64,000 bases of DNA from Gnetum montanum (GCA_015680685.1 MNCI01033409.1:271193-335192), one strand, 5' to 3'; positions 1-11,620 are shown, counted from the stretch's first letter. Numbers and translations are program-made. The notes: generated from the letters alone by a model not told the origin.

Positions 1-120
1 TAAAATAAATATTTTAAATAATAATAATAAAATAAATAAAAATAAAAATAAAGATATTTTTTTGNTGTCCCAAGTTGTTTTTAATATAAGATACACACAC
101 ACACACACACACACACACAN
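1..120. repeat. AT-rich tract and (AC)n microsatellite
   Basis: An A/T-only tract is followed by an uninterrupted AC dinucleotide run at about 91-119. Single ambiguous bases (n) occur at 65 and 120, on either side of the repeat-rich stretch, which suggests the assembly was uncertain here. Confidence 0.9.
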
Positions 121-797
121 TGGCATCGTAGGCTCATAAGGGCTATGGCCTATTGAGTGGTGTAACTCTGTGAGGGCCGTGTCGACCCTTGGAGTCGCAT
201 TGGCCCATGAAGGCTGCACTAGCTTGTGATGGTGACACAACCTTGAATTAGGCCACACTTAATGGAAAAAAACCTACACCTTCATTCATGGATGTGCCAA
301 CACCTTGGCTAGAGTCATCCACTAGCATAGGTTAAGCTACAAAAGCTAGTGCATGAAATCTAGCACCTCTGGAGGCATCCCAATGGGGAAGAATGACCTG
401 AACCACTGCAAGATGTTGACATCGAAGTCATGCTACCTTTGATTTAGCTAGAAAATGGCCTCCTCCATCTAGATGTTGTTGGTGTACAACATATTCATTT
501 CGTCTATCAGTGCCTATACCACATCTAGGAAGCTCTACACCATCTGGTCGAGGTCCTTCTTGTCAAAGGCTTAGATTATGGATATCTCTAACTACTGCCA
601 TTTGCAAACCCTTGCCGTAGCTATGTGCTACATGCATGAAACCCTTATCATTATCACCATCTGCAAATATTTACCACCATTGCATGCTTCATGCGTAAAA
701 TCCTCACCCACTACCATTGCATGAACCATTGTCTTTCCCATTGGATCTGTTATGTTGTTGCTAGTCCTTACATCATTGTCAATTGGCATCAGGAATA
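121..797. other. No gene seen; low-copy-looking spacer
   Basis: This stretch is richer in G+C than its surroundings and holds short imperfect motifs around catgg/tgctag. Reading frames on both strands are short and show no domain. The end grades into the minisatellite that follows. I see nothing codable. Confidence 0.4.
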
Positions 798-1245
798 GTT
801 GCCTTCCTGATGCATTGTGAACACTGTTGATGCTAAGAAACGCTACCTCCTCCAACACTCATGGACACCATTGACATCAGGAAAAGTTGCCTCCTTTAGC
901 ATCCATGGACATCTTTGATGCTAAAAATAGCTACCTCCTCTTGTGTGCTATGGACACTACCAGTGTTAGAGGAAGCTACCTCACTAGCGCTACAAAATAC
1001 TACCTCCACTAGCACCTGTGGACATCACCAATGCTAGAAAAAGCTACCTCCTCCAACACTTGTGGACATCGCTAGCATTAGAAAAAGCTATCTCCATCAA
1101 CACCCATGGACACCATTGGCACTGTGAAAAGCTACCTTCCTTGGCATGGCACGAATATTGTCAATGTTGAGAAAAGATGCCTTTCTCAACACATCGTGAA
1201 TACCATCAAAGCTATGAAAACCTACCTCTTTTAGTAGTTTCAGCT
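798..1245. repeat. Degenerate 44-45 bp minisatellite
   Basis: About ten head-to-tail units begin with a variant of ctacctcctccaacac, continue with a variant of atggacaccattgac and end with gctaagaaaag. Unit length is 44-45 bp, not a multiple of three, so it is unlikely to encode a repeat protein. Related single units appear near 6975-7015, just upstream of the second copy of the larger repeat described below, so the array appears to belong to that repeat family. Confidence 0.8.
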
Positions 1246-1249
1246 ACCA

Positions 1250-3180
1250 AAAATTTTACATTAGCTAACAAGAAAATTTCCAATAATCGACAAAATATTT
1301 CCAAATGGTCATATAATAGGAAATTTGAAATTGATGTTTAGGCAGAAAAATTTATATATTCAAAGTCAAAAAAATACGACAAGAAATTTAAATTGAGATT
1401 TTGGTAGTAGATGTGATAAAAATTCTATAATTAAGCATGCTCATTATGAAGTAGTGTTAGGATGGGTGGCTTCTTAGGAAGTCTTTTTTTCTATGCCAAA
1501 GTGTTTTGGACCTTAAAATTCATAATTTTTGACTCTAAAAGCCATTTTTAGCAAATGAAAAGTGGTTTCTTATAGATTTCAACCTTCCAAACACAATGGT
1601 GAAGTTAGATATGTCCCATGGAGCTTCAAAATATTACATTTTCCTCCTTGCCCAACATGGTGCCTCTAGATTCTTAGAGACTCAATTTTATCATAACTTA
1701 GGCATACAAGGTTCATTTCTAACATATAAATAGTCATATCTAAGATTTTTCAATCTTTTGAACTCAATGGTGAGGTCAAATTTATCATTCAAGTATCAAA
1801 TAATTCGATGATATAATAGATTGTATCTTAAAAGATGACAAGAAAGACTAGCTAATCATGCCTAACAATTTAATTGTTAGGAGTAAGAAATTTAACCTTT
1901 TAGGCCTTAAGATCAAGTGCTTAACCTCTATAAATAGTCTTAGATTACTAATCCCTAGTGTGTTATTAGTTACACTACTAGAGTCAATGTTCTAAAAGGG
2001 GTAGAAAGAAAGATTGCTAATGAGTTTAGGTAATGTAGGTAGTTGTTACCAACAAGGTTAGTTGGAGAATTAGTTGGTGAACTAGAATGGTTAAGAAGAT
2101 GTATATCAATTCGTCTTGTAATCAAATCATACAATAGAATAGCATGGAGAGTCATAATCTTGTTTCAACAAGATGTATGATACCCATAAAGAGTAATGAC
2201 ACATAAAAGAATCCAAGAATGAGAATGAAAGTTGCAACATAAAATTTGCTTGCAAGATCCCTAGCTAGTGAGAGACAACATCCACTATGTTTACCATTGG
2301 CCATGGACTCGCATGAGTATCGATATCCAGGCATTGTAGTAGAGTTATTAGATTTGGATGTTGATGTGTTATTCCTACAAGAAGTCTTTCCATGGGAATT
2401 CCTATACCAATTCCAACTAAAGTTGGGGAAGATGGGATACAAAGGTATTTATAAGCAAAAAGGTTCTTGTGGAAGTTCTTCTATTAAGCTATACAGATTA
2501 GCCTATTGTAGAAATCACAACATGGATGATTACATGATCTTTTATAAAGAAGCTAACTTTAAATTAGTAAAAAGATTTAAATGGAGTTTAGAAGTTATGA
2601 TTTTTGATATCCCACAGCTTTAAATCATGGGAAAGAAAGAATGATCAAGGTTTCAGAAAAGCCACATAGCTTTGGCATTGATACTAAAAATCTAGCTATC
2701 AAAAAGATATATATGTATGATTAACATAGATTTAAATACCAAATCAAAATGTCCAAATGTTAGACTATGTCAAGGGGCATACTTGATTAAGAAAATAGAG
2801 GAAATTTTGAAGAATAAGTTATTCCTAAGCCATATTGATCCAATGTCAATTATCCTTTGTGGAGAATTTAATATAAAAGTTGGAAGTAGTGTTTATCAAA
2901 TCTTAAAATATGGATGCATAAAAGAATCCTTGGAAGATGAACCTAATTCGAAGAAGATGTTCCCATCAATTCAACATATAATTCCATTAGCCAATGCATA
3001 TTTTGCTTACTTCAAATCTTCAATAGATAAATTAGATCTTAGAATTCATGAACAGATGATGTTAATGGATAGTACCCATTAAGAACCATAGTTCAGTAAT
3101 TACTCTGTCATGATTAATAAGGATAGATCAATAAAATTCTTCATTGAGACCTTGGATTATATTTGGTATGATGTCTAATT
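1250..3180 (+). repeat. Larger dispersed repeat, copy 1 (carries CCR4-like gene)
   Basis: This segment aligns by eye with 7020-9400 over almost its whole length. It runs from the A-rich part downstream of the minisatellite, through a 5S-rRNA-like stretch and about 650 bp of non-coding sequence, to the CCR4-like pseudogene. The non-coding part before the gene is absent from the third gene copy (17.7-18.9 kb). On its 3' side copy 1 continues as the N family does, into an LTR at 3790. The shared flanks show the gene was copied as part of an element and not as three separate processed pseudogenes. Confidence 0.7.
1419..1484 (+). other. 5S rRNA-like segment (3' half)
   Basis: The sequence matches the 3' half of plant 5S rRNA with scattered transitions. 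Recognisable pieces are the ttaagc..gctc stretch, gtagtgttaggatgggtg and ttaggaagtc, corresponding to 5S gttaagc..gctt, gtagtactaggatgggtg and tgggaagtc. The 5' half is not clearly present. 5S-derived sequence inside plant mobile elements is known from Cassandra-type terminal-repeat retrotransposons; whether this is one is inference. The second copy (7156-7237) has the same feature. Confidence 0.6.
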
Positions 3181-3320
3181 CTTGTAAAGTTACCTAGTTA
3201 CTAGAGTTAACTTCTAAAGAATAAGCTGAGAAGAAGCAAGATTAAGCCCTTCCATCCCAAACCAGACCATCCAATCATATACCACTTATGGTAGAACTAT
3301 AATTATTTCCATTAATTCTT
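2177..3320 (+). pseudogene. CCR4-type deadenylase-like pseudogene, copy 1
   Basis: This is a decayed gene for an endonuclease/exonuclease/phosphatase (EEP) fold protein most like CCR4-family poly(A) nucleases. The start is placed at an ATG shared with the two other copies. Frameshifts and stops break it into readable blocks: an N-terminal ARSLASERQH block; the LFLQEV motif, whose Glu binds Mg in the family; a GYKGIYK block; then ICL CGEFN in place of the expected GDFN, so the catalytic Asp is replaced by Glu. Further on come LDYIW and a remnant of the C-terminal SDH region. No intron interrupts these blocks, unlike typical plant CCR4 genes, which indicates origin from a spliced transcript. 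It lies about 470 bp upstream of an N-family LTR in the same orientation. Confidence 0.75.
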
Positions 3321-3789
3321 AAGGTTGATCAAGATTAGGAAGTATTTTACCCTTACTTTTATTTATGACTTTCATATTTTTCTTTATTCTTTATCTTATA
3401 TTTTAACTATATAAGTAAAAATATTTAGGTTAATGCAAGTTGGGAATAAGGAGTTGCCCTACCTTCATTTGATAACTAGAGATGAGTTGTACTTTGTGTG
3501 ACCTTGGTTAGGACTGGTGATTGGTGGTTGGTAGACCTTTAATTTACATCTTGTCATTATCTTAGAAAATGAGGTAAGTATTAAGAAAGTAATATTTAAA
3601 TTTCCATATATTCTTCTCACATATATTTTGTTTGCAAGATAAGCAAGAGAACATTAGGATATACAAATTCAAGCCCAAATGAGCAATAAAATTATTGGAG
3701 CATAGGATCATAAAAAAGAGCATTGGAGTTGGAAAAAGATAGTGAATGTGGACTCGTTTGAGAACGAATGAATCCTAATGAGTATAGAT
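3321..3789 (+). other. Non-coding 3' part of N-family element
   Basis: No gene is seen. The stretch matches, in reverse orientation, the sequence between the nuclease gene and the LTR of N at 17264-17700, including motifs around gttgggaataaggag and gtaagtattaagaaagtaa. The last bases before the LTR (about 3763-3789) match the corresponding bases next to N's LTR. Confidence 0.65.
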
Positions 3790-4362
3790 TGTAATTTTTC
3801 CATTCCCAAATGTTGTTGTTGCATAAAAAAGATGGTGCCTCTTCATAACAAGTATTGTCATTATTGTAACAAGACTCAAAAGAGAAGTTATATTTGAGAC
3901 TTGAAAGGATGCACTATAATAACGGACATGTCTCTCGAGGTGGCCTATGGGGATTTGACCTAAGGTATTTATACTTTAGCATTAGAGGTCATATTAGCAT
4001 GGAGGTATGGAGCCAGTAAAGGCATGTAACGAATGCTACGTGAAAAGGGACAAGAAGAGGATTGGCCATTCCTTCTAGTTAGTTGTAGGCCTTACCATGG
4101 TGGAAATTCTAGATTTCCTCTAAGGGATAAGTGATGAAGGAAGAAAACCCTAAGAAACACTCTTAGAGCATGATCAAGACACACTATTTTGCATTAATAA
4201 AGCATTCTTCCCTTTTTCCTTTTGCATTTTTCCTATTATCTTCTTTATGCTTAATGTCAAATGTTACATATATTTGATGTTTTTTATGTTATCATCTTAT
4301 GCCTAATGTTTAATATAACGTATATTTGACATTTCCATGACATCCAAAAATGGAATGTCACA
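3790..4362 (+). mobile_element. N-family LTR (3' LTR of copy 1)
   Basis: It begins TGTAATTTTT and ends ATGTCACA, and is the reverse complement of the two LTRs that bound N at 16701-17263 and 19936-20509. It contains the ATAAAG signal (near 4196) shared by the other copies. The nuclease gene upstream is in the same orientation, so this is the element's 3' LTR. I could not find its 5' LTR; either it lies before the window or the left half of this copy was replaced. Confidence 0.75.
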
Positions 4363-5432
4363 CATACATACATACATATATTAAAAAATAAAAAAACTTA
4401 ATGTCAAAAATTTGAGCATTTCAATCAAACATATTGTTAGAATTTTTATATGTTAACATTTTGTTTTATTTGTAATACAATGTTAGTTTCTCATGATGTT
4501 TTACATGGAGACACATTTTTCTTAACTAATAGTGACACCATTCATAATCTGTAACATTTATTCATAAGATCTCTTCTTTATCATTTTGGTACTAATGTTA
4601 TTCATAGCATTAATATGTTATGAATATCATTTTCTTGATTGTTGTTTGTAACTTATATTATATTACAAACTCTTGTACTTAGACTTAGTTTACTGTACTT
4701 TGTTAAGTTCATTCTAAACTTAACTTCACAAACTTCTTTCATGTTTTATTAAGTTATTACTGACTTAACTTCACTAGGCTTTATGAAATACTTTTTTGTA
4801 AGTCTTTTTCTTTCTTCTCTTTACTTAGAAAATTAGACCAAAGTATGAATGGCTCACCTTGGATCTTCTCTTCCTATTTAGGAAACTAGACCCTTCAGTC
4901 TTTTCCTTTGGATACATCCTTACAATATCTACCTTTTCCTATCATTGATGACAAGTATTCTAGGAATTTCTTGGTTGTTCAGTCTTATATGGGTTGGGCC
5001 CTTCTTGGACTACTTCATCTATCCACAACTTGACCTATTATGGATGACTACCTTATTTGTATCCTATCCATCTTATGAATGATCATTCTCTTTACTTCAT
5101 CATAACTCCATGTTTACATAATGATTTTGTAAGCATCACACTAATGTTGTGTTTACTTATGATATTATGTATTTATTTTGTGATATCATCTTCATTTTTT
5201 TGAATACTTTTCTTAGCTTTTGGTTGGTGTTCATGAGCTTTGACATCTTATTCGTCAGTCAAAGTTTAATCATGGTTACTTCTTCATAACATCATTGACA
5301 AGTGTTAATCATGGAACTTTAGTTTATGCCATTTTCTCTTCTTCATCCTTAAATGTTTTTTTCACATGTTCTTTTTTTTCCTTAGTCATAGTTATTATTT
5401 GTTTGCTATAGTGTGTTGTGTGTTGTGGTGAT
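4363..5432. other. No gene seen; AT-rich spacer
   Basis: This is a T-rich stretch with a short catacata repeat at its start (about 4363-4378) and several imperfect repeats around taacttcac and ttattcata. All reading frames are short and without recognisable motifs. Confidence 0.5.
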
Positions 5433-6235
5433 GATGATATAGGAGCAACTAAATCTATGGCTTATATCCCTCATAAGAAGTCATAATAGTTCACAAACTA
5501 TGATCTCTTTCCATATGTTCATGAACTGTAAAATCTCTTTATTAATAACTTCCATATTTTCTTATATTATTAATGAAAAATTAATGATTGTACACATGCT
5601 TTACAATTATACTCTAAAATCCATGACCTACAACTAGCCAAACCCAACTCTTAAGACCCCTCCAACTAGCCACTAAACCAACCTATTTAGTTGTTATGCT
5701 TTATAATTATACTCTAACATCCATGACCTAAAACTTATCAAACCCAACTCTCAAGGCACCTTTAACTATATATATATATAAGATAAAATTTTTTAAAAAC
5801 CACCTAATGCCAAAAACTTGAGGGTTAGAATTGATGATATAGGAGCAACTAAATCTATGGCTTATATCCCTCATAAGAAGTCATAATAGTTCACAAACTA
5901 TGATCTCTTTCCATATGTTCATGAACTGTAAAATCTCTTTATTAATAACTTCCATATTTTCTTATATTATTAATGAAAAATTAATGATTGTACACATGCT
6001 TTACAATTATACTCTAAAATCCATGACCTACAACTAGCCAAACTCAACTCTTAAGACCCCTCCAACTAGCCACTAAACCAACCTATTTGGTTGTTATGCT
6101 TTATAATTATACTCTAACATCCATGAACTAAAACTTACCAAACCCAACTCTCAAGGCACCTTTAACTATATATTATAAAAGATAAAAGTTTTAAAAAACC
6201 ACCTAATGCCAAAAACTTAAGGGTTAGAATTGAAC
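5433..6235. repeat. 400 bp tandem duplication
   Basis: The block 5433-5832 is followed directly by a near-identical copy at 5833 to about 6235. Landmarks such as gatataggagcaactaaatc recur exactly 400 bp apart, and only a handful of substitutions and one short indel in a TA run separate the copies. Within each unit a shorter imperfect repeat (tactctaa-atccatgacc through cccaactctcaag) occurs twice. Further diverged pieces of that inner unit continue to about 6500. The close identity indicates a recent duplication in otherwise old sequence. Confidence 0.9.
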
Positions 6236-7019
6236 CCACAACTTGAAACTTACCAAATCTAACTCTTCAAGCTCCTCTAATTAGCCACCAAACCAACTTT
6301 TCAATTTTTATATAAATGAAACTAAAATTATATAAAATAGAAGTGTGGCATGCACGCATGTGTGTATAATTTTTTTAAAATATCATGATGCCAAAAATTT
6401 AAGAATTAAAATCAAACCTACAACTTGCAACTTGCCAACCCCAACTCTTCAAGATCCTCCAACTAGCCACCAAGCCAACCTGTTCAGTTGTTACATGTAT
6501 TAGACTCTATATATATGTCCTATCCAAGGATTAAGATAGGGTGATGGTTGCTGGCCATGCAATAGGGTTCGATTGTGCTATATTGTGGTTAGCCTAGTAG
6601 TGATGCTAGCTTGGTGCACTGCTAGTTGTGCTACGTCATGGCAGGCGAGGCCATGGTGCTAGCCAAATGCACTATTGCATAGCAAGGCCAACTACTACCC
6701 CACATCATGGCTAGATTACTATCTAAATAGTAATGGTGTGGCTTGCACAATCACCTTTCAGCCTTCTACTACCATTGCTCCATATCACCCTCCTTATGCT
6801 GCCTTTGCACATCACCATTCAATGTCATCCTCCTGTTGCCTCTATGTACCATTGCTATCCTATCTACTATCCTGTATTATGCCTTCTTCTACCATTTCTA
6901 CCACCTCTACTTGTTGGCCCACCAAGAGGATCATTGGAGATTACCTTCTTCTATCACCATTGACAATAGATACTGCCTCCTCCAACTATCATCGACACAG
7001 GTCGATACTGACTCCTCCA
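6236..7019. other. Degenerate inner-repeat remnants and pyrimidine-rich tract; no gene
   Basis: To about 6500 the sequence holds diverged copies of the inner repeat of the preceding duplication. From about 6530 to 6700 it is GC-richer with repeated gctag and tgcta words. From 6740 to 7010 one strand is strikingly poor in purines (runs of ctaccaccattg type), giving three overlapping open frames of 76-141 codons. Their composition follows the low complexity and I do not regard them as genes. Confidence 0.5.
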
Positions 7020-7155
7020 AATATTTCAACATTCAAAATTTTTTCATCAATTAATAGAAAATTCCAAAAGCATCAAATAATGGAAAAATTTAAATACTAA
7101 AATACAACCAAATTTAACTAACTAGTCAAATTGATGGGTTGGAGAAAACTAAGAT

Positions 7156-7237
7156 ATAAATTCTATAATTAAGCACACTCTTCTTGAAGTAGTATTAGAA
7201 TGGAAGATCTCTTAGGAAGTCTTGAATTTTGTGCTCA
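7156..7237 (+). other. 5S rRNA-like segment, second copy
   Basis: It matches plant 5S rRNA from about the aactcc..gttaagc region to near the 3' end, with changes at many positions. Recognisable words are ataattaagcac, gtagtattag and ctcttaggaagtctt, followed by ttttgtgctc where 5S has gtgttgcac. It sits at the same relative position as the stretch at 1419-1484. Confidence 0.55.
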
Positions 7238-7528
7238 TACTTTTAAACTTTAGAAGCTATACCTTCTGATTCATGAAGCCTTTTTTTAGTGACTGAAGAG
7301 TTATTTCCAGTAGATTCTAATATTTTGGATGGAATGGTGAAGTCATATCTATTTAATAGAGCTCCAAAAATTAGTTTTTACTTCTTATCCTAAAACTATG
7401 CCTTGAGATCCTTAGAGACTCAATTTAGCATAACCTAGGCATACGATGTCCATTTTTAGTGTATGAATAGTTATTTTAAATACTTTTTGGCCTTATGAAT
7501 TCAATAGTAAAGTCAAATTGATCATTCT

Positions 7529-8003
7529 TGTTAACAAATTATGTGTTGTGCAAAAATCATTATTCAAAATATTATATACACAAAAAATAACATAACAACA
7601 AGGAAATAAAACCTATAGAATGGAGTGAGAGAGAAACAAGGGAGATAAATAGGAAAGCAACTTCTCAACTTTTTACAACATCTTCAAAACTATAGAGATA
7701 CATAGAGATGTTTACAAAGGTCACAAGTTAGTTGCTTTCACACAATGACTATTACACAAGAGGCCACACACTCTCAACTCACTTATCATAACCAACCCAA
7801 GATGGATTTAAATAGCAACATCTAGGGTTATAATAATGGAAACAGCCAATAATTAACTTAGATATGTCTTCACTTTTTCTTTTACAACAAGTTTTAGATA
7901 TTTTAACTCTTCCTTTCATATTTTAGAAAATTCTAAAACTAAACAAGACAAAATTAAAGTTCGACACAAGTTAACTACAGATTTTCTCCTCACATATCTA
8001 ACA
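7529..8003 (-). mobile_element. Solo LTR
   Basis: A 475 bp block interrupts copy 2 of the larger repeat relative to copy 1. It has terminal TGTTA..TAACA symmetry (tgttaacaaa at the left, tatctaaca at the right). Read on the minus strand it contains a TTTAAAT box near 7808. The flanking five bases (ATTCT and ATTTG) agree at only three positions, so the insertion border is supported mainly by the gap in copy 1. The family was not identified. Confidence 0.5.
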
Positions 8004-8409
8004 ATTTGGAAATCTGATACTTAGGTGATCTTAAACCATGCCTTAAGATGCCATAATTTAGACTGAATAACCATGCCTAAGAATTTAATTGTTGGGACTA
8101 GTAAATATATCCTCTTGGGCCATCTTGTGCATTAAGATTAGATGCTTCTTCTATGCTAATAGTTAGACATAATTTACTAACCCCTAGTATATCAGTAGTT
8201 ATATTATCAAAGTCAATGTTTGAAGTGAAGGTAAAAAGATCATTAAGAGTTTAAGTAATGTAGCTAATTGTTAATGATCCCATAAATCAATCAATTGGAG
8301 AATCAATTAGTAAACCAAAATGATCAAGAATATGTATACCAATTCATCCTACAACCAATTCATGTAGTAAAACATCATGGAGAATCATAATCTTGTTTCA
8401 ACAAGGTGT

Positions 8410-9400
8410 ATGATTCCTATAAGGAGAAATGATCAAAGAGAAAATTCAAGAACAAGAATAAAAGTTGCAACATACAATGTGCTTACAAGGTCCCTAGCTT
8501 GTGAAAGACAACATTTGCTATGTCTACCTTGAGCCTTAAACTAGCATGAGTACTAAAACCCATGCATCTTAGAAGAATTAAAAGACTTAAATACTAATGT
8601 CTTATGCCTATAAGAAGTATTTCATGGGAATTCTTATACAAATTCCAAATCAATTTGAAAAATTTGGGCTATGAAGGTATTTACAAGCAAAAAGGTTCTT
8701 GTAGAAGTTCTTCTTTCAAGTCATACAGATTATACTATTTTAGGAACCATAATATGGATTATTGTATAATCTTTTATAAAGAAGCCAAGTTCAAATTGGT
8801 ACAAAGGTTTGATTAAAAATTAGAAGATATGATTTTCGAAATTCTAGAACTTAAATCAAGGGAAAGAATGAATGATCAAGATTCTAGAAAAACCACATAA
8901 CCTTAAAATTGATATTTAAAATCAAATCATAAGGAAGACATGTATGTGTAGTCAACACATTTAATTGTCAAATAAACATGTCTAGATGTTAGACTTTATT
9001 AAGTGACCTACTTAATTAATCAAATCAAGGAAAGCTTGAAGAAAAAATTATTTCTAACCCATACTAATATTAACCCAAAACCATTCATTCTATATGGAGA
9101 CTTTAATATGAAATTTGAAAGTAGTATTTATCAACTCGTAAAATATATATGTGTAAAAGAACCTTTGGAAGAGGAACTTGATTTGAAGAGGATGTTCCCA
9201 TTAATTCAACATGTAATTCCATGGGGTTGTGCATATTCCACTTACTTCAAACCTTCATTAGATAAGGTGGACTCCAAAGTTGATGAACATATGATGTTGA
9301 TGGACAATACTCATCAAAAATCATAATTTATGAAATACAATGTCATGACTATTGAAGATAGGTCAACATCATTCTTCATTAAGATCCCAAAGATAAGTAT
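8410..9400 (+). pseudogene. CCR4-type deadenylase-like pseudogene, copy 2
   Basis: This is the same EEP nuclease gene as at 2177 and 17720-18866. The start is taken at the ATG homologous to the other copies (tgattcctataagg context). Readable blocks are the GYEGIYK region (about 8669), the IIFYKEAKFKLV block (about 8770) and YGDFN (about 9094), so this is the only one of the three copies that keeps the catalytic Asp of the GDFN motif. The LQE motif is destroyed by a stop, and the NTHL block reads NTF. Homology fades near 9400, before the SDH region. No introns are visible. Confidence 0.7.
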
Positions 9401-11459
9401 AACTAGGAAGACAAACAATCTACTATTCATATCTTGAACTAATGTTCTAGGCTAAGATAAATAAGCAAATAAAATTTCATCTTTAATCTACTATTCATAT
9501 CTTGAGCTATTATCTCTTCCATTAAGATTACCAAGCGATATCCTTCTAGGCAAACCAAGGTATATTGTTTCTAAAATTACTAAACTAATATATGTTCAAA
9601 ACTAGGTTGCATTCATTTTGATAATTATTTTAATGTGTAATGTAATTATAAATATTATCCTAATTTTTGATGAAAATTAATCAAAATTAAAGTATTAGAA
9701 TGGAAGGGAGTTAATCTTGATCTTTATTGTTATTCATAGAACATGTCCAAGTGCATTCCACTTGAATAAAGATACTATACAATTAACTTAAAACCACATT
9801 GTGGGCACTTGTTTACTATTATAGAAATTGAGAAATTAAAATGAAATAATTTGGCTACATACTTACTAAATAGTATCATAATTATGATGGTTGAATCATA
9901 TTCATAGATATTTCTTACTATTGTTACATCACAACATGTAATATCACATATCGTAGTTCATCGACGTCACTTTCTTCATTTTCCATTATCAACTCTATTG
10001 TACAAACATTGTGACTTGTACATAAGTCATGAAATTTGTCATAAGTCAAAAGCATGTTGCTACATTAGTCCCAAATTACATCCAAGTTAAAACAATATGA
10101 AAGTTATGATGTTAATATCAATTGTTGTGTGTGTCACTGTCATGATGCTAGTAGAATAATTAGGTTTATGCATCATAAATGATAAATACTAAAAATTCTT
10201 AAAGATAATACATGTAGAGTAAACTATTTTGTGCATTACAAACATGATCTAATGATGCAAAATTGATGAAAAAAAAGGTAAAAATAAAAAGGTAAAAAGA
10301 AAAAATATTACTACCATTAAACTCTCATTATCAAGTCTTACTTCATCAAAATTCCAATGGTCTAAAAGACATAAATTCTTGTCAAACATAATAAACAAAT
10401 AGAAAATACAAGAAATAACATCTTATACAAGAAATGATACCTTCATAAAGTTTCCTTTTCTTCAATATTAAATAATCTCCATCTTTTAACAATAAATCAT
10501 AATATAAAACTTGACACTAAAGCATAAATGTTATATTTACATTTTTAATAAGAAAATAGAAATACATTTTCAAGAGACTAATCATGGCATGCATTAACAA
10601 TAAACAAATTTCTATGAACTCAAGATTAAAAAAATAGAGGATTTATTATAATATTGAAAATACGAAATGCATAAATTCTGCAAAACAAAAATTACTGATT
10701 CACAACAATCACATCTAAACTACTTCTTAAAATTAAAATAACAAAAGAAACATTCATAGGTTGTTCCTACCTTAAATTAAATCAATAATAAAATCCTCTG
10801 AAAAATCCTTGTTAATAGACAATATACCCAAAAACCCTTGCACAATAACATAGGATCATTACTTGAACCTCAATGCTTATATTGCCAAGTGAGATCATGA
10901 GAAGGTTAGTGAATACGTAAAAGCCTAACCCCTTTGAATAGCTTACATAATAATAAATTAGAAGAAATGAATGAGGAAAGGAAAGGAAAGGAAAGGAAAG
11001 TAGAATAGATAAAAAATCAGAAGGCAATGATTCGTTACAATAAAAAAGCATCAATGCTCACATGTACTATTGCTAAAATTATGTTGACAACATCTTTTTA
11101 TTATTCTACATTTTGTGTAGATACCAATAATCAAAATGACTAACAATGATAGGGTATTTATAGAGTTGGGGTCAAAATGTAACAACTACAACTTAATTAT
11201 GTTTTAAGATGAAATTGATTTGGTTCTTTTTCTATCGATGAATTATATCCCATCTTTTAAAAAATAAAATTAAAAGATATTAAATCATAAAAGGAGACCT
11301 CTAAGAATCATTTCTAGAAAAACTCATAACTTATAGCTTTTTAAACTCTTCCTTGGTCCATAACTTACTAGTTGAAAGACTTATTCAAAATTTGATCCCA
11401 AAATTATAAATCAAATTAAAAATCAAACTAAATAGAAAAGAAGAAATGCAAAATTATTT
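9401..11459. other. AT-rich spacer with a possible LTR remnant; no gene
   Basis: Between about 9700 and 9815 the text resembles the transcript-end region of the E1/E2 LTR family: a gatctttattg stretch, tgtccaagtgcattccacttgaata and attgtgggcac recur at 34510-34610, 43280-43375 and 47840-47930. The rest of that LTR could not be traced, so this is at most a fragment. A short (ggaaa) run lies at about 10977-10999. Frames of 80 codons or fewer look non-coding. Confidence 0.4.
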
Positions 11460-11620
11460 TGGGAGGGCATGTTGAAACCCTTAAATAATTGTAATATAGA
11501 TACACCCCAAGATATATAGTCCAATTATAACTTTATAACTCAACATTACCCACCAGAATTAAACTCATGACTTGAAGCTTTTAAATCAAGGGTCTTACCA
11601 CTAGGCTAACACATCATTAT
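11460..11620 (-). repeat. tRNA-derived SINE-like repeat, copy 1
   Basis: Read on the minus strand it starts with a good RNA polymerase III A-box-like stretch (GTTAGCCTAGTGGTAAG, at 11593-11610). A decayed B-box lies about 35 bp downstream (11556-11566), then a common non-coding body ends near 11460. The arrangement and spacing fit a tRNA-derived SINE head. Related copies lie at 11690-11835 (same strand) and 11975-12120 (opposite strand). Confidence 0.5.

Larger units (their letters stand above)
7020..9400 (+). repeat. Larger dispersed repeat, copy 2 (carries CCR4-like gene)
   Basis: The segment is homologous to 1250-3180: same order of A-rich lead, 5S-like stretch, non-coding part and CCR4-like gene. 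It is interrupted at 7529-8003 by a solo LTR that copy 1 lacks. On the 3' side homology stops shortly after the gene, near 9400, and no N-family LTR follows. Confidence 0.7.

Noticed and set aside
6675-7100. Open frame of 141 codons with two overlapping frames on the + strand
   Set aside because: The stretch is purine-poor low-complexity sequence, open in three frames at once, with no domain and no counterpart in related copies.
9700-9815. A complete LTR of the E1/E2 family
   Set aside because: Only the transcript-end region is similar. Neither the TGATGAG start nor the TATA region could be found, so it is listed only as a possible fragment.
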